From the NCBI RefSeq assembly GCF_963082655.1, contig NC_081552.1, forward strand, positions 199,962,894 through 200,026,893: DNA of 64,000 nucleotides, written 5' to 3'. Below the pieces are notes generated by a model, which worked only from the letters and a program-made list of their open reading frames with translations, did no database searches and was not told the DNA's origin. The stretch is from Stomoxys calcitrans (Eukaryota > Arthropoda > Insecta > Diptera > Muscidae). The first letter of the stretch is position 1. Every line of letters begins with the position of its first letter. This document shows, piece after piece, positions 11,720-24,240 of the stretch. The position numbers and the translations under genes are program-made.

Positions 11720-13600
11720 AGAAGTAAAATTTCGGCCGTGCCGTATCCCACCACCATGGATAATGCTAAAAATTTATGCAAAAACCAGCATAATTTGGGA
11801 ACCGAACAAGGATGATCAAGAGACCGGTTATATGGGAGCTATATCAGATTATAGACCGATTTGGACCATATTAAACACAGTCGTTGAAAGTGGTAGCAGA
11901 ACATCACATGCAAAATTTCAGCCAAATCGGACAAAAATCGCGGCTGCCAAGGGCTGAATAAGTCAAATACGGAGATCGGTATATATGAGAGCTATATCTG
12001 GTTTTTGACTGATATGGACCATACTTGGCACAGCTTTTGGAAGTCATAACAGAACACTACATGCAAAATTTCAGCCAAATCGGACAAAAATTGCGTCTTC
12101 CAGAGGCTCAAGAAATTAAATCGGGAGATCGGTATATAGGGGAGCAATATCAGGTTATAGACCGATTTGGACCATACTAAACACAGTCGTTGAAAGTGGT
12201 AGCAGAACATCACATGCAAAATTTCAGCCAAATCGGACAAAAATCGCGGCTTCCAGGCGCTGAAGAAGTCAAATCGGAAGATCGGTATATATGGGAGCTA
12301 TATTAGGTTCATGACTGATTTGGACCGTACTTGGCACAGTTGTTAAAAGTCGTAACAGAACACCACATGCACAATTGCAGCCACATAGAACAAAAATTGC
12401 GGCTTGTACGCTCAAGAAATCAAATCGTGAGATTGGTTTATATGGGAGCTATATCAGGTTATATACCGATTTGTACCATACTAAACACAGTTTTTGATGT
12501 CAGAAAGGAACACTAGGTGCAAAATGTGTTGACCGCAATTTTTATCCGATTTGGCTGGAAATTTTGCACATAGTATTCTGTTATGACTTCCAACAACTGT
12601 GACGAATACGGTTCACATCCGTCAGGAACCTGATATAGCTCCCATATAAACCGATCTCCCGATTTGACTTCTTAAGCCCATGGAAGCCTCCATTGACATC
12701 CGATTTGGCGGAAATTTTACACATAGTATTCTGTTATGACTTCCAACAACTGTGTCAAGTACGGTCCGAATCGATCGAGAACCTGATACAGCTCCTATAT
12801 AAACCGATCTCCCGATTTGACTTCTTGAGCCCATGGAAGCCTCCATTGTCATCCGATTTGGCTGAAATTTTGCATGCGGTGTTCTATTATGACTTCCAAC
12901 AACTGAGCCAAGTCCGGTCCAATTCGGTCTATAACTAGATATAGCTCCCATATAAACCGATCTCCCGATTTGACTTCTTGGGTCGCTGGAAGCCGTAATT
13001 TTTACTCGATTTGGCTGAAATTCTGCACATCGGGCTTTGCTATGACTCTCAACAACTGCGTCAAGTCCGGTCCAATTCGGTCAAGAACCTGATATAGCTC
13101 CCATATAAACCGATCTCCCGATTTGACTTCTTGAGCCCCTGGAAGCCGCAATTTTTATTCGATTTGGCTAAAATTCTGCATATCGGGCTTTGCTATGACT
13201 TCCAACAACTGTGTCAAATACAGTCCGAATCGGTCAAGAACCTGATATAGCTCCCATATAAACCGATCTCCAGATTTGACTTCTTGAGCCCCTGGAAGCC
13301 GCAATTTCTATCTGATTTGGCTGAAATTTTGCATGCGGTGTTCTGTTATGACTTCCAACAACTATGCCAGGTACGGTTCAAATCGGTCAAGAACCTGATA
13401 TAGCTCCCATATAAACCGATCTCCCTATTTGACTTCTTGAGCCCCTGGAAACCGCAATTTTTATCCGATTTGGCTGAAATTTTGCATTTAGTGCTCTGCT
13501 ATGACTCTCAACATCTGCGCCATCTACGGTCCAATTCGGTATATAACTAGATATAACTCCCATATTTTAGCAGAGCCATGGTGGTTCCCAAAATTTTTGA
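11720..13600. mobile_element. Foldback element A5 with long 153 bp arms
   Basis: The left arm (11720-12540) has 153 bp units in one orientation (aaatttcagccaaatcggac). The right arm (12540-13600) has at least six in the opposite orientation, with ccgatctccc recurring at 12651, 12804, 12957, 13110, 13263 and 13416, each exactly 153 apart. The outer ends are degenerate: ggccgtgccgtatcccacca on the left and gagccatggtggttccc on the right. No spacer separates the arms. No protein is encoded. Confidence 0.75.
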
Positions 13601-15195
13601 CTTACGAAGTATTTCGATTCTTTTGTTCTTCACTGAACTTCTGATGAAAAGCAAAACTAAAATTTTGTGATAGTTTTATTACCATGGATATGAAATGTAA
13701 ATTGTGAATTAAAGAAATCATTAAAAAATCCCCTAATTTTGCCTACACACGCGATGTGGAAAAAGAGAATTTCCTGATTTGCTCCATCAAACTTTGCAAC
13801 TTTTTTTTCTTTAAGTTTTGCTACCACCTGTTACTAATTCTGCAACATGCCAAACATATAAATGCAAATTTTATTATATATTCATATATAGTTTGTAGTT
13901 TGCGCTTTACTAAAAAACAAAAACGAATTAAAACCCAATTCAGTTGTATTGTTCTGTTGTAGACTTGAAAACAAAATTCTGGTTTTCCTCTATTTTTTTT
14001 CTTGGGTTTGTGTACTTGTAATAATACCTTCAAAACAAACAAACAAAAAAAAGAAAATAATTTAGCACTGTGTTTTTTTTGTCCTCTAAGCCAATATGAA
14101 ATTGCATTTTACTCATACTGTATACATATTTACTAAGTACTCACTACTTATTGCCTATCTACTACATACACATACGTATATGATACATCATTCAGATCTA
14201 TCGAAATAAATAGCTTTTGTCTTATTGTGATTGACCAAAAACATATAAAGTAATGAAAAACCAAGACTGAAATTATTAATTAAAAGCAAGTCTACATATC
14301 CATACAGTCGACAGCATTTTTCCATATATAAATAACGAAGTACTAAGTAAATTTAGTTGAAACAAAAATAAACACCTTTGCAGCATTACTTAAATCAGCA
14401 AATAAAACCTATTAAGGTATTTGTATGTGTGTGTGTGCGTGCGTGTGTGCGAGCGCGTATGAAATTGTATGTGTGTGTGTGCGCGTTTTATTCTCTCAGA
14501 ATGCATGTAAGCGGAAACAAAGAATGATAGAATTTTATTACAAGTTTGTGATGATGATAACATTTAAGAAAAACCCAAAAACAACTTTACTCTAATCAGT
14601 AAAAGGGTTCTAGAACTGCGTCTTGATTGTTGTTGTTTTTTTTAATAATAAGTCACTAAAACAAATGCAAATCCACCAAGGAACGAACAAACCTACGATC
14701 TTCCCCGTTCAGATTTGTATTTTCCATATAACTTTTTTTCTACTTTATTTGCAACTTTCTGTATATTCTTTCTCTTCTTTACTATCATTTTCACACACAC
14801 CCTCTAGTGAGCTGTTCATAGTTCTTTGTTAATGTAAAAAAAAGGTTCAAAACCAATTTCATTTTCTATAAAAGAGCAACAATAATTTTGCCTTAAGGAC
14901 TGTTCACATTTTAAAAGAAAAATCTAAATTTTTCGAATTCGGGTTGATTTATTGACATATTTTAAGAAATGCAATATTTTTTTTATATTTCTTCTATGGA
15001 AAAAAAATTTAGGTTTCGTATTTTTTTTTTGTTTTTCACAGAATATTTTGTAGGAATTTTTACGAAATTTGATTTTTTTTTTTCAGAGAAACAAATTTTT
15101 AAATGCAATTTGATCAAAACTATTATTTCATATACATACCATTTAAAAAAAATATTCGTATAAATTAACTTTTATGAAAAAAATAACAACTTAAA
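13601..15195. other. Intron tract with GT microsatellite
   Basis: AT-rich sequence without recognised genes or transposons. A (GT)n/(GC) microsatellite lies at about 14422-14486. T-rich runs occur at 14985-15090. One TGCATG lies at 14502 outside any repeat. Confidence 0.4.
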
Positions 15196-15199
15196 AGGC

Positions 15200-16412
15200 G
15201 TTACCCACCACCTCGGTAACCACCTTTCGTCATAATCCGATCTGAACCATATACTATACGGTTGTCGAAAAGCCTGACATAAGTCACTGTGTCAAATTTC
15301 AGCAAAATCGGATTATAAATGTGCCATTTATGGACTCAAGGCCTTAAATCGAGAGATCGATCTATATGGCAACTATATCCAAATCTGGACCGATCTGGTC
15401 CAAATTAAAGAAGGATGTCGAAGGGCCTAACACAACACACTGTCTCAAATTTCGGCGAAATCGGACAATAAATGCACCTTTTATGGGCCCAAGACCTTAA
15501 ATCGAGCGATCGGTCTATATGGCAGCTTTATCGAAATCTAGACCGATCTGTGCCATTTTGCAGAAAGATGTCGAGGGGCCTAACACAACTAACTGCCGTA
15601 AATTTCAGCAAAATCGGTTAATAAATGCCCCTTTTATGGGCCCAAGACCTTAAATCGAGAGATCGGCCTATATGGCAGCTATATCCAAATCTGAACCGAT
15701 ATGGACCAAATTGAAGAAGGATGTCGAAGGGCCTAACACAACTAACTGCCGTAAATTTCAGCAAAATCGGTTAATAAATGCGCCTTTTATGGGCCCAAGA
15801 CCTTAAATCGAAAGATCGGTCTATATGACAGCTATATCCAAATCTGAACCGATATGGACCAAATTGAAGAAGGATGTCAAAGGCCTTAACACAACTCACT
15901 TTTCCAAATTTATGCAAAAACGGACAATAAATGCGCCTTTTATGGGCCCAAGACCTTAAATCGAGAGATCGGTCTATGTGGCAGCTATATCTAAATCTGG
16001 ACCGATCTAGGCCAATTTGAAGAAGCATGTCGAAGGGCCTAACTTAACTCACTGGCTCAAATTTCAGAAAATCGGATAATAAATGTGGCTTTGATTGGCC
16101 TAAGACCCTAACTCGGCGGATCGGTCTATATGGGGGCTATATCAAGATATAGTTCGATATGGCCCATCTTAAAACTTAACCTGCCTATGGGCAAGAAAAG
16201 AATCTGTGCAAAGTTTCAGCTTAATATCTCTATTTGTAAAGACTATAGCGTGATTTTAACGGACAGACGGACGGACATGGCTAGATCGTCTTAGATTTTT
16301 ACGCTGATCAATAATATATACATTATGGGGTCTTAGCAGCATATTTCGAGGTGTTACAAACGGAATGACGAAATTAGTATACCCCCTATGCTATGGTGGA
16401 GGGTATAATAAT
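15200..16412 (+). mobile_element. Family B array element, 153 bp units
   Basis: Starts ttacccaccacctcgg and ends ctatggtggagggtataata, a loose terminal inverted pair. Units with cttaaatcgagagatcggtc recur at 15351, 15504, 15657, 15810 and 15963, each exactly 153 bp apart. The 3' part contains the segment ggacagacggacggacatgg followed by the conserved gtgttacaaacggaatgac. A reading frame of 85 codons crosses the units on the minus strand but is a by-product of the periodicity. Confidence 0.78.
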
Positions 16413-16514
16413 AAACTTTCCCATAAACATTCCATTTAGTGACAGGGGATGCATCTTTCATATCAACGACTGCAGTCCGATTAAGGTTTGAGCTCAATAA
16501 AGAGAAACCTCTTT
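16413..16514 (-). mobile_element. SINE tail fragment between two inverted arrays
   Basis: The sequence gactgcagtccgattaaggt and the following ctcaataaagagaaacctct match the tail of the tRNA-derived SINE seen at 10830 and 63800. It sits between two family B arrays in opposite orientation, so it may mark a former insertion into one foldback element. Confidence 0.55.
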
Positions 16515-17794
16515 TTATACCCACCACCATAGGATGGGAGTATACTAACCTAGTCATTCCGTTTGTAACATTTCGAAATACTGATCAACGACCGCATGAA
16601 GTATATATATTCTGGATCGTATCGACATTCTGATTCGATCCGGCCACGGACGGCCAGTCCGTCCGTCTGTCACAATAGAGATTTAAGTTAGCCGCTTGAA
16701 ATTTTGCACAGATACTTAACATCGATGTAGGTCGTTAGGGATTGCAAATGGGCCTTATCGGTTCAGATTTAGATATAGCTCCCATAGAAACCGATCTCTC
16801 GATTTGACTTCTTAAGCCCCGGAAGCCGCAATTAATGTCCGATTTGGCTGAAATTTTGCATATAGTGTTCTGTTATAACTTTCAACATCTGACCGTACTC
16901 AGCCCTTACAAGCCGTAATGTTTGTCTGATTTGGCTGACATTTTACATATAGTGTTCTGTTATGACTTCCAACAACTATGCAAAGTACGGTCTGAATCGG
17001 TCCATAACCTGATATAGTTCCCATATAAACCGATCTCCCGATTTGACTTCTTGAGCCTATACAAGCCGCAATTTTTATCCAATTTGGCAGAAATTTTGCA
17101 TGCGGTTTTCTGTTACGACTTCTAACAACGGTGCCAAGTACGGTCCGAATCGGTCTATAACCTGATCTAGCTCCCATATAAACCGATCTCCCAATTAGAC
17201 TTCTTGAACCCTTACAAGACACAATTTATGTCCGATTTGGCTGAAATTTTGCATGTGGTGTTCCTTTTTCACTTCCAACAACTGTGTTTAGTACTTTCCA
17301 AATCGGTCTATAACCTGATATAGCTCCCATATAAACCCATCTCCCGATTTGACTTCTTGAGCCCCTGAAAGCCGCAATTTTTGTCCGATTTAACTGAAAC
17401 TTTGCATGTGGTGTTCCTCTGTGACTTCCAACAACTGTGTTTAGTACTGTCCAAATCGGTCCATAATCTGATATAGCTCCCATATAAACCGATCTGCCGA
17501 TTTGACTTCTTGAGCCCTTACAAGACACAATTTTTGTCCGATTTGGCTGAAATTTTGCATGTGGTGTTCCTTTGTGACTTCCAACAACTGTGTTTAGTAC
17601 GGTCCAAATCGGACTATAACCTGATATAGCTTCCATATAAACCGATCTCCCGATTTGATTTCTTGAGCCCTTACATGCCACAATTTTTGCAGTGTTCTGT
17701 TACGACTTCTAACAACTGTGCCAAGTTCGGTCCGAATCGATCAAGAGCCTGATATAGCTCCCATATAAACCGATCTCCCGATTTGACTACTTGC
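16515..17794 (-). mobile_element. Family B/A array in inverse orientation, 153 bp units
   Basis: Begins atacccaccaccataggatg and contains the gtcattccgtttgtaacat and gtccgtccgtctgtcac segments in the opposite orientation to the array at 15200-16412. Units with ccgatctccc recur at 17030, 17183, 17336, 17489 and 17642, exactly 153 bp apart. Five units carry ttttgcatg on the + strand. Long minus-strand frames at 16899-17222 and 17226-17681 are periodic artefacts with a 51-residue repeat. Confidence 0.78.
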
Positions 17795-17940
17795 TTTGTG
17801 CAATTTTGCAAAAAATTTAACTTTGCCGATAATATCGATAGGAAAAATATCAATCGATATTTGGACAAAAAATAAAATATCGATAGTTTCGATAGTGCCA
17901 TCGATAGTGCCATGGATATTTTGCCAACTTTAATATGTAT
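17795..17940. mobile_element. Truncated MITE with TATCGATA-like motifs (copy 3)
   Basis: It contains aatatcgataggaaaaatat, caatcgatat and the repeated gtgccatcgatagtgcca motif, and ends ttttgccaactt, the right-end type of the MITE at 23401-23839. Its left half is missing at the junction with the preceding array. Confidence 0.6.
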
Positions 17941-18175
17941 CCCTTGATGACAAGAGCCGCGAGCTTCAGGATCCGACACCAGCTTCCAGCCGCTGCTAAC
18001 CTGGGAATAGATACTGATGTTGGCCATTCGTTATTTAAAGGCGCCAATAACTCGCCTTGTGTTTAAGTGCTAACCGATCCCTGAGTAAGACTCGCATCTC
18101 GAAACCGCTTATTGCCGGTGGCTGCATTTGCAGCTATTCCGCATAAATACGAAGCTTTCCACTATCCCTATTAAA
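17941..18175 (-). mobile_element. GC-richer repeat fragment of unknown family
   Basis: The stretch with ccgcgagcttcaggatccga and aaaccgcttattgccggtgg differs in composition from its AT-rich surroundings and resembles the 5' region of a LINE or another dispersed repeat. The minus strand holds a frame starting MANISIYSQVSSGWKLVSDP. The family was not identified. Confidence 0.35.
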
Positions 18176-19904
18176 ATTATGTCTTCATTCAAATTTTTAT
18201 TAAATTTTATCCTTAGAGTAGAGTTTCTTAAAAATTTCAAAAACAAAATGCAACAGTTTTACTTTTTTTAAGTTAAAAAAAATGTGATATATCTTAAAAT
18301 GTGAACAGGTCCATAGAAAACTGTGTTTGTTACCATTTCTTTATACGTTTAGTCTTTTGTTTTTCTAATTGCCTTAGCGCTGCAACAAAATCTTACAAAA
18401 CTTCATACTAAAACTTCTGCAAACGAAAACCTAAAGCATCCCTAGGTATTAAATTAAAAAAAATAAACCAGCAACAACCACAACAACAATATAACATAAT
18501 GGTGTGTGTGTGTGTGCGTCTTCTTCTATGTAAATAGCTGTAATTTTTTGAAACGACAAAACATAAAACCAATTAAAAATGTTGATTATGTATTATTTTA
18601 ATGGGGACCCACCGTATATGCATGTTAAATTCAAAATAAGTTCTATTATAAAGCCATTTAAATGCTCTTAATATGTATATCTCTTAATAATATTACATAA
18701 GTTTCCCTTTTGTTATACTCGAGTTCTTTTTGCTGTTATTTTATTTTTCTTTTAGTTTTTATATAAATATTTTTTTTTAATTATTTGTTTCATTTTTACT
18801 ACTGTGATGAATGCTCAACATTGTTGTGTAATAAAGAGAAATATCAAACAAGAGGGCCCACCACTACTATTACATAACATACATTGTTTTTCTCTCTTGC
18901 TTTCGCTCTCAGTTGTGGAGTTAAATGTATTATTATTAAATAAAAAAAAAAAAGAAGCATTTCAAAAAGCAACCACCATCAACACTACTACCACCGCTAC
19001 CACTCTGCCACCTACTGCTACTACTACACAACAATACTTAACATACATTTAAAACAGAACTGAAATAATTACTGCATATTTTTAGGCGCATGTCGGTGTA
19101 TGTTATCTTTGAGCAAACCTATCATCAGTTGCAAACAAACAAGCAAACAGTCAAAAGAAAATGTATGTTAAACAACACTTTTTTGTTTGTTTTTTCATTC
19201 CTTTTGATAATGTTCTGTTGACGGTTCAAAGGGCTTATAAACATTGTGCTCTCTTCCTCTTTTTGCCATCGTTACTTTTTTCTGTGTAACTATCATTTGT
19301 TTCGAAAATTTCACATTCATGATTTCATTTGGTATTTGTTGTGTAAACTCGTATTCTTTTGAAAGCTAATTATGAAATTTAAACAAAGCGAGTGCTAATT
19401 TGGCTTTCTATAGAAAAAGAGAACCAAAAGTTTTAGTCATTATTTTCAAAAAAATTAACACAATGAAAATATATCTAATAAGCCTATTTAAATGAACGAA
19501 TATTTTAAATGAATAATGACTTAAAATATATTTTACAATAATATGCGTTATTTTAAAAATAAAATTTAATTAGGGATCCACAATAAGCCTACTGTAAATA
19601 CTTAAATAAGGCACCATTATTATATGAAAGCTGAAATTGAAAAAAAAAACATACTAATATGCCATATTTTTGAAAGTGAGTGCTACAAAAATATACGCTT
19701 GTGATAAAATACTCCATGCGACGCAATAAAATAAGAAACCACAAAGATTTTTGGGGAAAATTCGAGTTAAAAAATTCAAACAACAACATTATATGTGAGC
19801 AATCCACCCCCATGCCAATATGGACACACACCTAAGGCAGAAATCGGCTTGTTCTGCTCTCTACATACAATAAACATTCATCAATTATTTGAAAACGCCT
19901 TCCG
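18176..19904. other. Intron tract, AT-rich
   Basis: No gene or transposon recognised. A GT run lies near 18501-18516, and ACCACC/ACTACT runs near 18970-19030. TGCATG occurs at 18619. Confidence 0.4.
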
Positions 19905-20581
19905 CCTTCCTTTTCAAATACTTCACTTTAATTGGCTATGACTGAACATTTGTTCCACTAGCCGAACGTAGAATAGCGTTCCAAGCGCCTCGATCTTCTG
20001 CGCTCATTCTAAAATCTCTGACACCAAGTTTCTGGGAGGTGTCTCCCACCACTTGATCTTTTCATCGGGCTTTTGGTCTTTCCGGTTGGCGTGTACCACC
20101 GTGTTTGCCTTCAAAAGACTACTTTGCTGGAGCTTCTTCATCCATTCAGACAACATGACCTAGCCAACGCAGCCGTTGTATTTTGATATGTGTAACTATG
20201 CTACCGTCATCATACAGCTCATACTACTAATGGTTCATACAACGCCTATATTCTCCATTAACGCCAACTGGTCCATATATTTTATATAGAATCTTTCTCT
20301 CAAATACTCCAAGCACTGCCTCATCTGCTTTCACAAGTACCCGGAACCATATAACAGCACAGGTCAGTGTCTTGTATAGTGTAATCTTCGTCTGTCGGGG
20401 GTGGCCTTGTTTCTAAACTGCTTACTTAATCCAAAGTAGCAAACCGTTTGCCAGTATAATTCTTCGCTTTAGCTCAAAACTGGTGTTTCGGTTACGGCGG
20501 TGCCGAGGTATATAAAGTTGCTGACTATCTCAAAGTTGTGGTTGCCAACTTTCTCCATTTTCTTTATCTGATTGGTGTTGC

Positions 20582-20883
20582 AAGAGGCCACCGTAGCGCA
20601 GAGGTTAGCACGTCCGTCTATGACGCTGAACTCCTGGGCTAGGATCCTGGCAGGAACATCAGACAAATTTTTCAGAGGTGGTTATCTCCACCTAAAGCAG
20701 GCGACATTTGTGAGGTTCTTTTCCCCGTAAAAACTTCTCCCCAGAGAGATGTCGCTCTGTGGCACGCCGTTCGGACTCGGCTATAAAAAAGAGGTCCCGT
20801 ATCATTGAGCTTAAAATTGAATCGGACCGCACTCATTGATGAGTGAGAAGTTCGCCCCATTTCCTTAATAGAATGTTCATGGG
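20582..20883 (+). mobile_element. tRNA-derived SINE inserted in the RTE LINE
   Basis: The head gccaccgtagcgcagaggtt contains an A-box-like TAGCGCAGAGGTTAGC; the B-box region is degraded (ctaggatcctgg). The body has cgttcggactcggctataaa and the tail aattgaatcggaccgcactc. It interrupts the LINE between its 3' region and the reverse transcriptase. Confidence 0.82.
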
Positions 20884-21085
20884 CAAAATTTGCAATTTGA
20901 TCGGTGTAACAAGGCGTTTTGAGAGTTAAAACCATTTCGTCGTATCTCCATTTTCTGCCAGACCCATTTTCACTGACTCTCTTTCAAAATTTGCAATTCG
21001 ACCCGTGTTACAAGGCGTTTTGGGAGTTAAAACCATTTCGTCGTATCTCTATTTCCTGCCAGGCCCATTTTCGCTGACTCTCTTT
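20884..21085. repeat. 101 bp tandem duplication next to the SINE
   Basis: Two diverged copies, 20884-20984 and 20985-21085, both beginning caaaatttgcaatt and ending ctgactctcttt. The sequence corresponds to the LINE segment after the reverse transcriptase motif (RERESAKMGLA-like on the minus strand). The period is far longer than a normal target duplication. Confidence 0.75.
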
Positions 21086-23260
21086 CGATTCTTTCACTGC
21101 AGCCTTAGCTGCCTACTACTTCCGGTGACCGACCTATGATGTCGATGTCGTCGACATAGGCGAATAGCATGTGTTCTCTTGTGATTAGTGTCCCATATCT
21201 ATTCACATCTGTATTTCGTATAATCTTCTCCAGCAGGATATTAAAGAGATCACACGATAGGCTGTCTCCTTGTCTGAAACCTCGTTTGCTATTAAATGGT
21301 TCGGAGAGATTCTTTCCTATTCTTATTGAGGAACCCGTATCAGCAAGTGTCATCCTGCAGAGTCTTATTAATTTTGCAGGGATACCAAACTCAGGCATGG
21401 CTTGAAATACCTTTGAAGGTAAAGGGGTATCGAAAGCGGCTTTGTAGTCAACAAAGAGATGGTAGGTGTTCATTTGTCCTTCTCGGTTCTTTTCCTGTAT
21501 TGTGCGCAGTGTGAATATCTGGTCTAAGGTGGCTTTACCAGATCTAAAGCCGCATTGATACGGGTCCAATTATCTCATTGACTTCAGGTTTTAATGTTTC
21601 ACATAGTACGCTCGAGAGTACCTTGTATACCTCTGTAGTTGGCACATTCCGTGTTTTCTTGTGTACGGGACATGGTATGCTGAGGTTCCAATCACCGGGT
21701 ATGCGTTCCTCGAGGCAGATTCAACAGACAAGCTGATGCGTACGCCTTATCAGCGTGTCGCCTCCGGTCTAAAATAGTTCAGTGGGTAACCCGTCGGCTC
21801 CTGCTTCCTTGTTGTTCTTTACTCGGGTAACTGCTACTTTTACCATTATCTGGGGTTGGTTCTGCGGTATCATCCTCTTCGCTGCCATCGTCAGACACAC
21901 TAGCAATTGGGTAAAATGTTCTTTCCATATCCTCAGCATCATGCTATCTGTGTCATTTACCAGATTTCCTTCATTGTCTCTGCAGAAGGATGTGCCTGCA
22001 CCAAAGCCTTCGATTTGATGTTTAATTCTGTGGTAGAATTTCCGGATTTCATTTTAACGTACATCTCAATTCGCTAACACTCACATCTTTCCATTTTTCT
22101 TTTTCCTTTTGCGGAATAGACGTTTCTTCTCTCTTCTTTTCTCCCGATACCTCTCCTTCATCTGGGGCGTTGCTACTGATTGCAGAGTTGCTCTATATGC
22201 CGCGTTCTTGGCTGCAGTAGCATCTCGACACTCCTGGTCGTACCATGGGTTTCTTGGGGGAGGCTTCCGGTACCCAAGTACGGATTTCGCGGCATTTTCT
22301 ATGGAGTGGGCAATGGTTTGCCCTTGCACCATTATAGCTTCGGAACAAGTAGTGCTTTCATCAGGCAGTTGGGTCAGTCGAGTGGAGTATGTCGTTATCA
22401 TCTGTTGTTTTTGCAGCTTTTCAATGTCGAGCTTCCGTGCAGTGTCAGATCGTACTTTCTTCGCCATGTTCAAATGGATGCGAATCTTTGTTGCAACAAG
22501 GTAATGCTCCGAATCTATATTCGCTCCACGGATCGATCTATCACAACGTGATCAATTTGGTTCTTAGTGTTCTGATCAAGTGACAGCCATGTGGATATTT
22601 TTATGTTAAAAAATCTGGTGCTGCTAACTACCATGTTTCTTGCCGCGGTGAAATCTATGAGCCTTAACCCATTAGCGGAGGCTAAACTTTCCGACTGTTG
22701 AACCAAAGATATCTTCCATCTCTATCTTCGCATTAAAATCTCCCAGAACGATTTTAATACCATGGACGGGGCAGCGATCATATTCTCCCTCTAGGGGCTC
22801 GTAGAAAATATCCTTGGTCTGCTCTTCCTTGTCTTCCCTCGGACTTTGGCAGACCAAGGATATTTGCTATGAGCGCCTAAGGTGTTTCAGTCTTCGACAA
22901 ACCACAAATCCACAGCCAAATTCATGCCTCGTGTTATGGCGGCTATAGCATAGTTCGTCACACTTTGATGTTGTTGTGATGCCATTCCCATTCCATCGCA
23001 CTTCATGTAAGACGGTAATATCTGCCTTGTAGTTCTTTAATACATCCACCAGTGCATATAATGCACCTTCTCTATAAAGAGTGCGGACATTTCAGGTGCA
23101 GGTCAGCAAATCCTGGTCCTTGTTTCGTTTGCGTGGTTAGTCAACGTTGGGGGGGGGGTCCGTTTTTACTATTCCTTATAGTGGTTCTCATAGTTTTCCG
23201 GAGGCGGGTAATTGGCCCAGAGCCCCAACCGCATGGGTTTTGTGGGATGTATCCCCCCCT

Positions 23261-23400
23261 TTTCAAATGAGTTGGGTTATATTTCTCTTCCTATAGAGTT
23301 TTCATAGGATTTATTTTTGTTTTTAATGTCATACTCGATACATTGGGATTTAGAAGAGCTGACATAATAAGCAGTCCGCCTGTCCGAAACCTTGTATAGT
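23261..23400. other. Short intron spacer between LINE and MITE
   Basis: No feature recognised in this stretch. Confidence 0.4.
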
Positions 23401-23839
23401 AGAACTGGCAAACTATCGACATTCGCAACATTCGATATTTTCGATATTTCTAATAGTGAATATCGATAGTATCGATACTATTGTTAATTTTCCATTACCT
23501 ATATTTTAAACGAAAATGAGATGTAAAAATCAGGAGATCGATTTATATAGGAGCAATACCAATGTACAGAGCGAATAAAACCAACTTTAATAAAGTCAGT
23601 TGGAAGCCATGAAAGAAATCATAGTACAAAATTTTAGCCTAATCGGGTGAAAATTGCACCCTCTATAGGCGCCATGTTTTTAAAGAATACATTCTGTGTC
23701 GGATCTCCAATTTTTTTCCACAATATTGATAGGAAAAATATTAATCGATATTTAGACAAAAAAATAATAATATCGATAGTGCCATCGATAGTGCCATCGT
23801 TAGCGCCATCGATATTGCCATCGATGTTTTGCCAGCTCT
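23401..23839. mobile_element. MITE with AGAACTGGCAAAC ends (copy 2), carrying a 153 bp-type unit
   Basis: The left end agaactggcaaactatcgac and the complement of the right end (agagctggcaaaacatcga) form terminal inverted repeats of the same family as 10770-11539. TATCGATA-like motifs lie at both ends. The middle (about 23535-23690) contains gatcgatttatataggagc and acaaaattttagcctaatcg, which is a diverged copy of the 153 bp module found elsewhere. There is no transposase. Confidence 0.7.
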
Positions 23840-24240
23840 AACTGGATATTGAAATCACTTATGTGGACTGTCTTCTTGTCCGAAATTTCCTTTGATACTG
23901 CATGGCTCCGGAAGATTGTTCTCTATTTTACTGATGAATAAGTATTAGTTAGGGTAATTTTACAAAAACATAAATAGAATATCGTGCGATAATCGATTTT
24001 CCATTTTCTAAATCCAAAGATCTTTATCTGTGACGATAATATCAGTATGCGAAAAGAAAAAGACTTACCTCGCTGTTGTACCAAATGCTGTTTTGTCTCC
24101 CTTCTTGCTCAATAACCATAATACGCTGTGGTTCTAATCACCGTACAAACAAGGTAATGTAAACGTATTATCATCGTTTCATCTCCCATTAGCTTGTAGC
24201 TCCTCAGCCTCAGCTTGTAACTCCTCAGCTTCTGTTGCCT
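23840..24240. other. Intron tract, no feature recognised
   Basis: No coding frame or known repeat. A short tandem of agcttgtagctcctcagcct type lies at 24190-24230. Confidence 0.35.

Larger units (their letters stand above)
19905..23260 (-). mobile_element. RTE-type LINE relic, copy 1 (antisense, near full length)
   Basis: On the minus strand, fragments follow the order of an RTE-group polyprotein. The endonuclease has VRTLYREGALYAL, DVLKNYKADITVLHEVRWNG and the catalytic GDFNAK (about 23090-22710). A linker has RKLDIEKLQKQQM and GYRKPPPRNPWYDQE (22473-22081). The reverse transcriptase (21569-21105) has QCGFRSGKAT, FVDYKAAFD, RGFRQGDSLSCDLFNILLEK and the catalytic box FAYVDDIDIIG. Stops and frameshifts separate the blocks, so it is inactive. 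A SINE has inserted at about 20582. The 3' end near 19905-19930 ends in a short taaag-type repeat, as in RTE elements. Confidence 0.85.

Noticed and set aside
22109..22551. Plus-strand frames of 123-131 codons.
   Set aside because: They are the antisense shadow of the RTE LINE linker on the minus strand.
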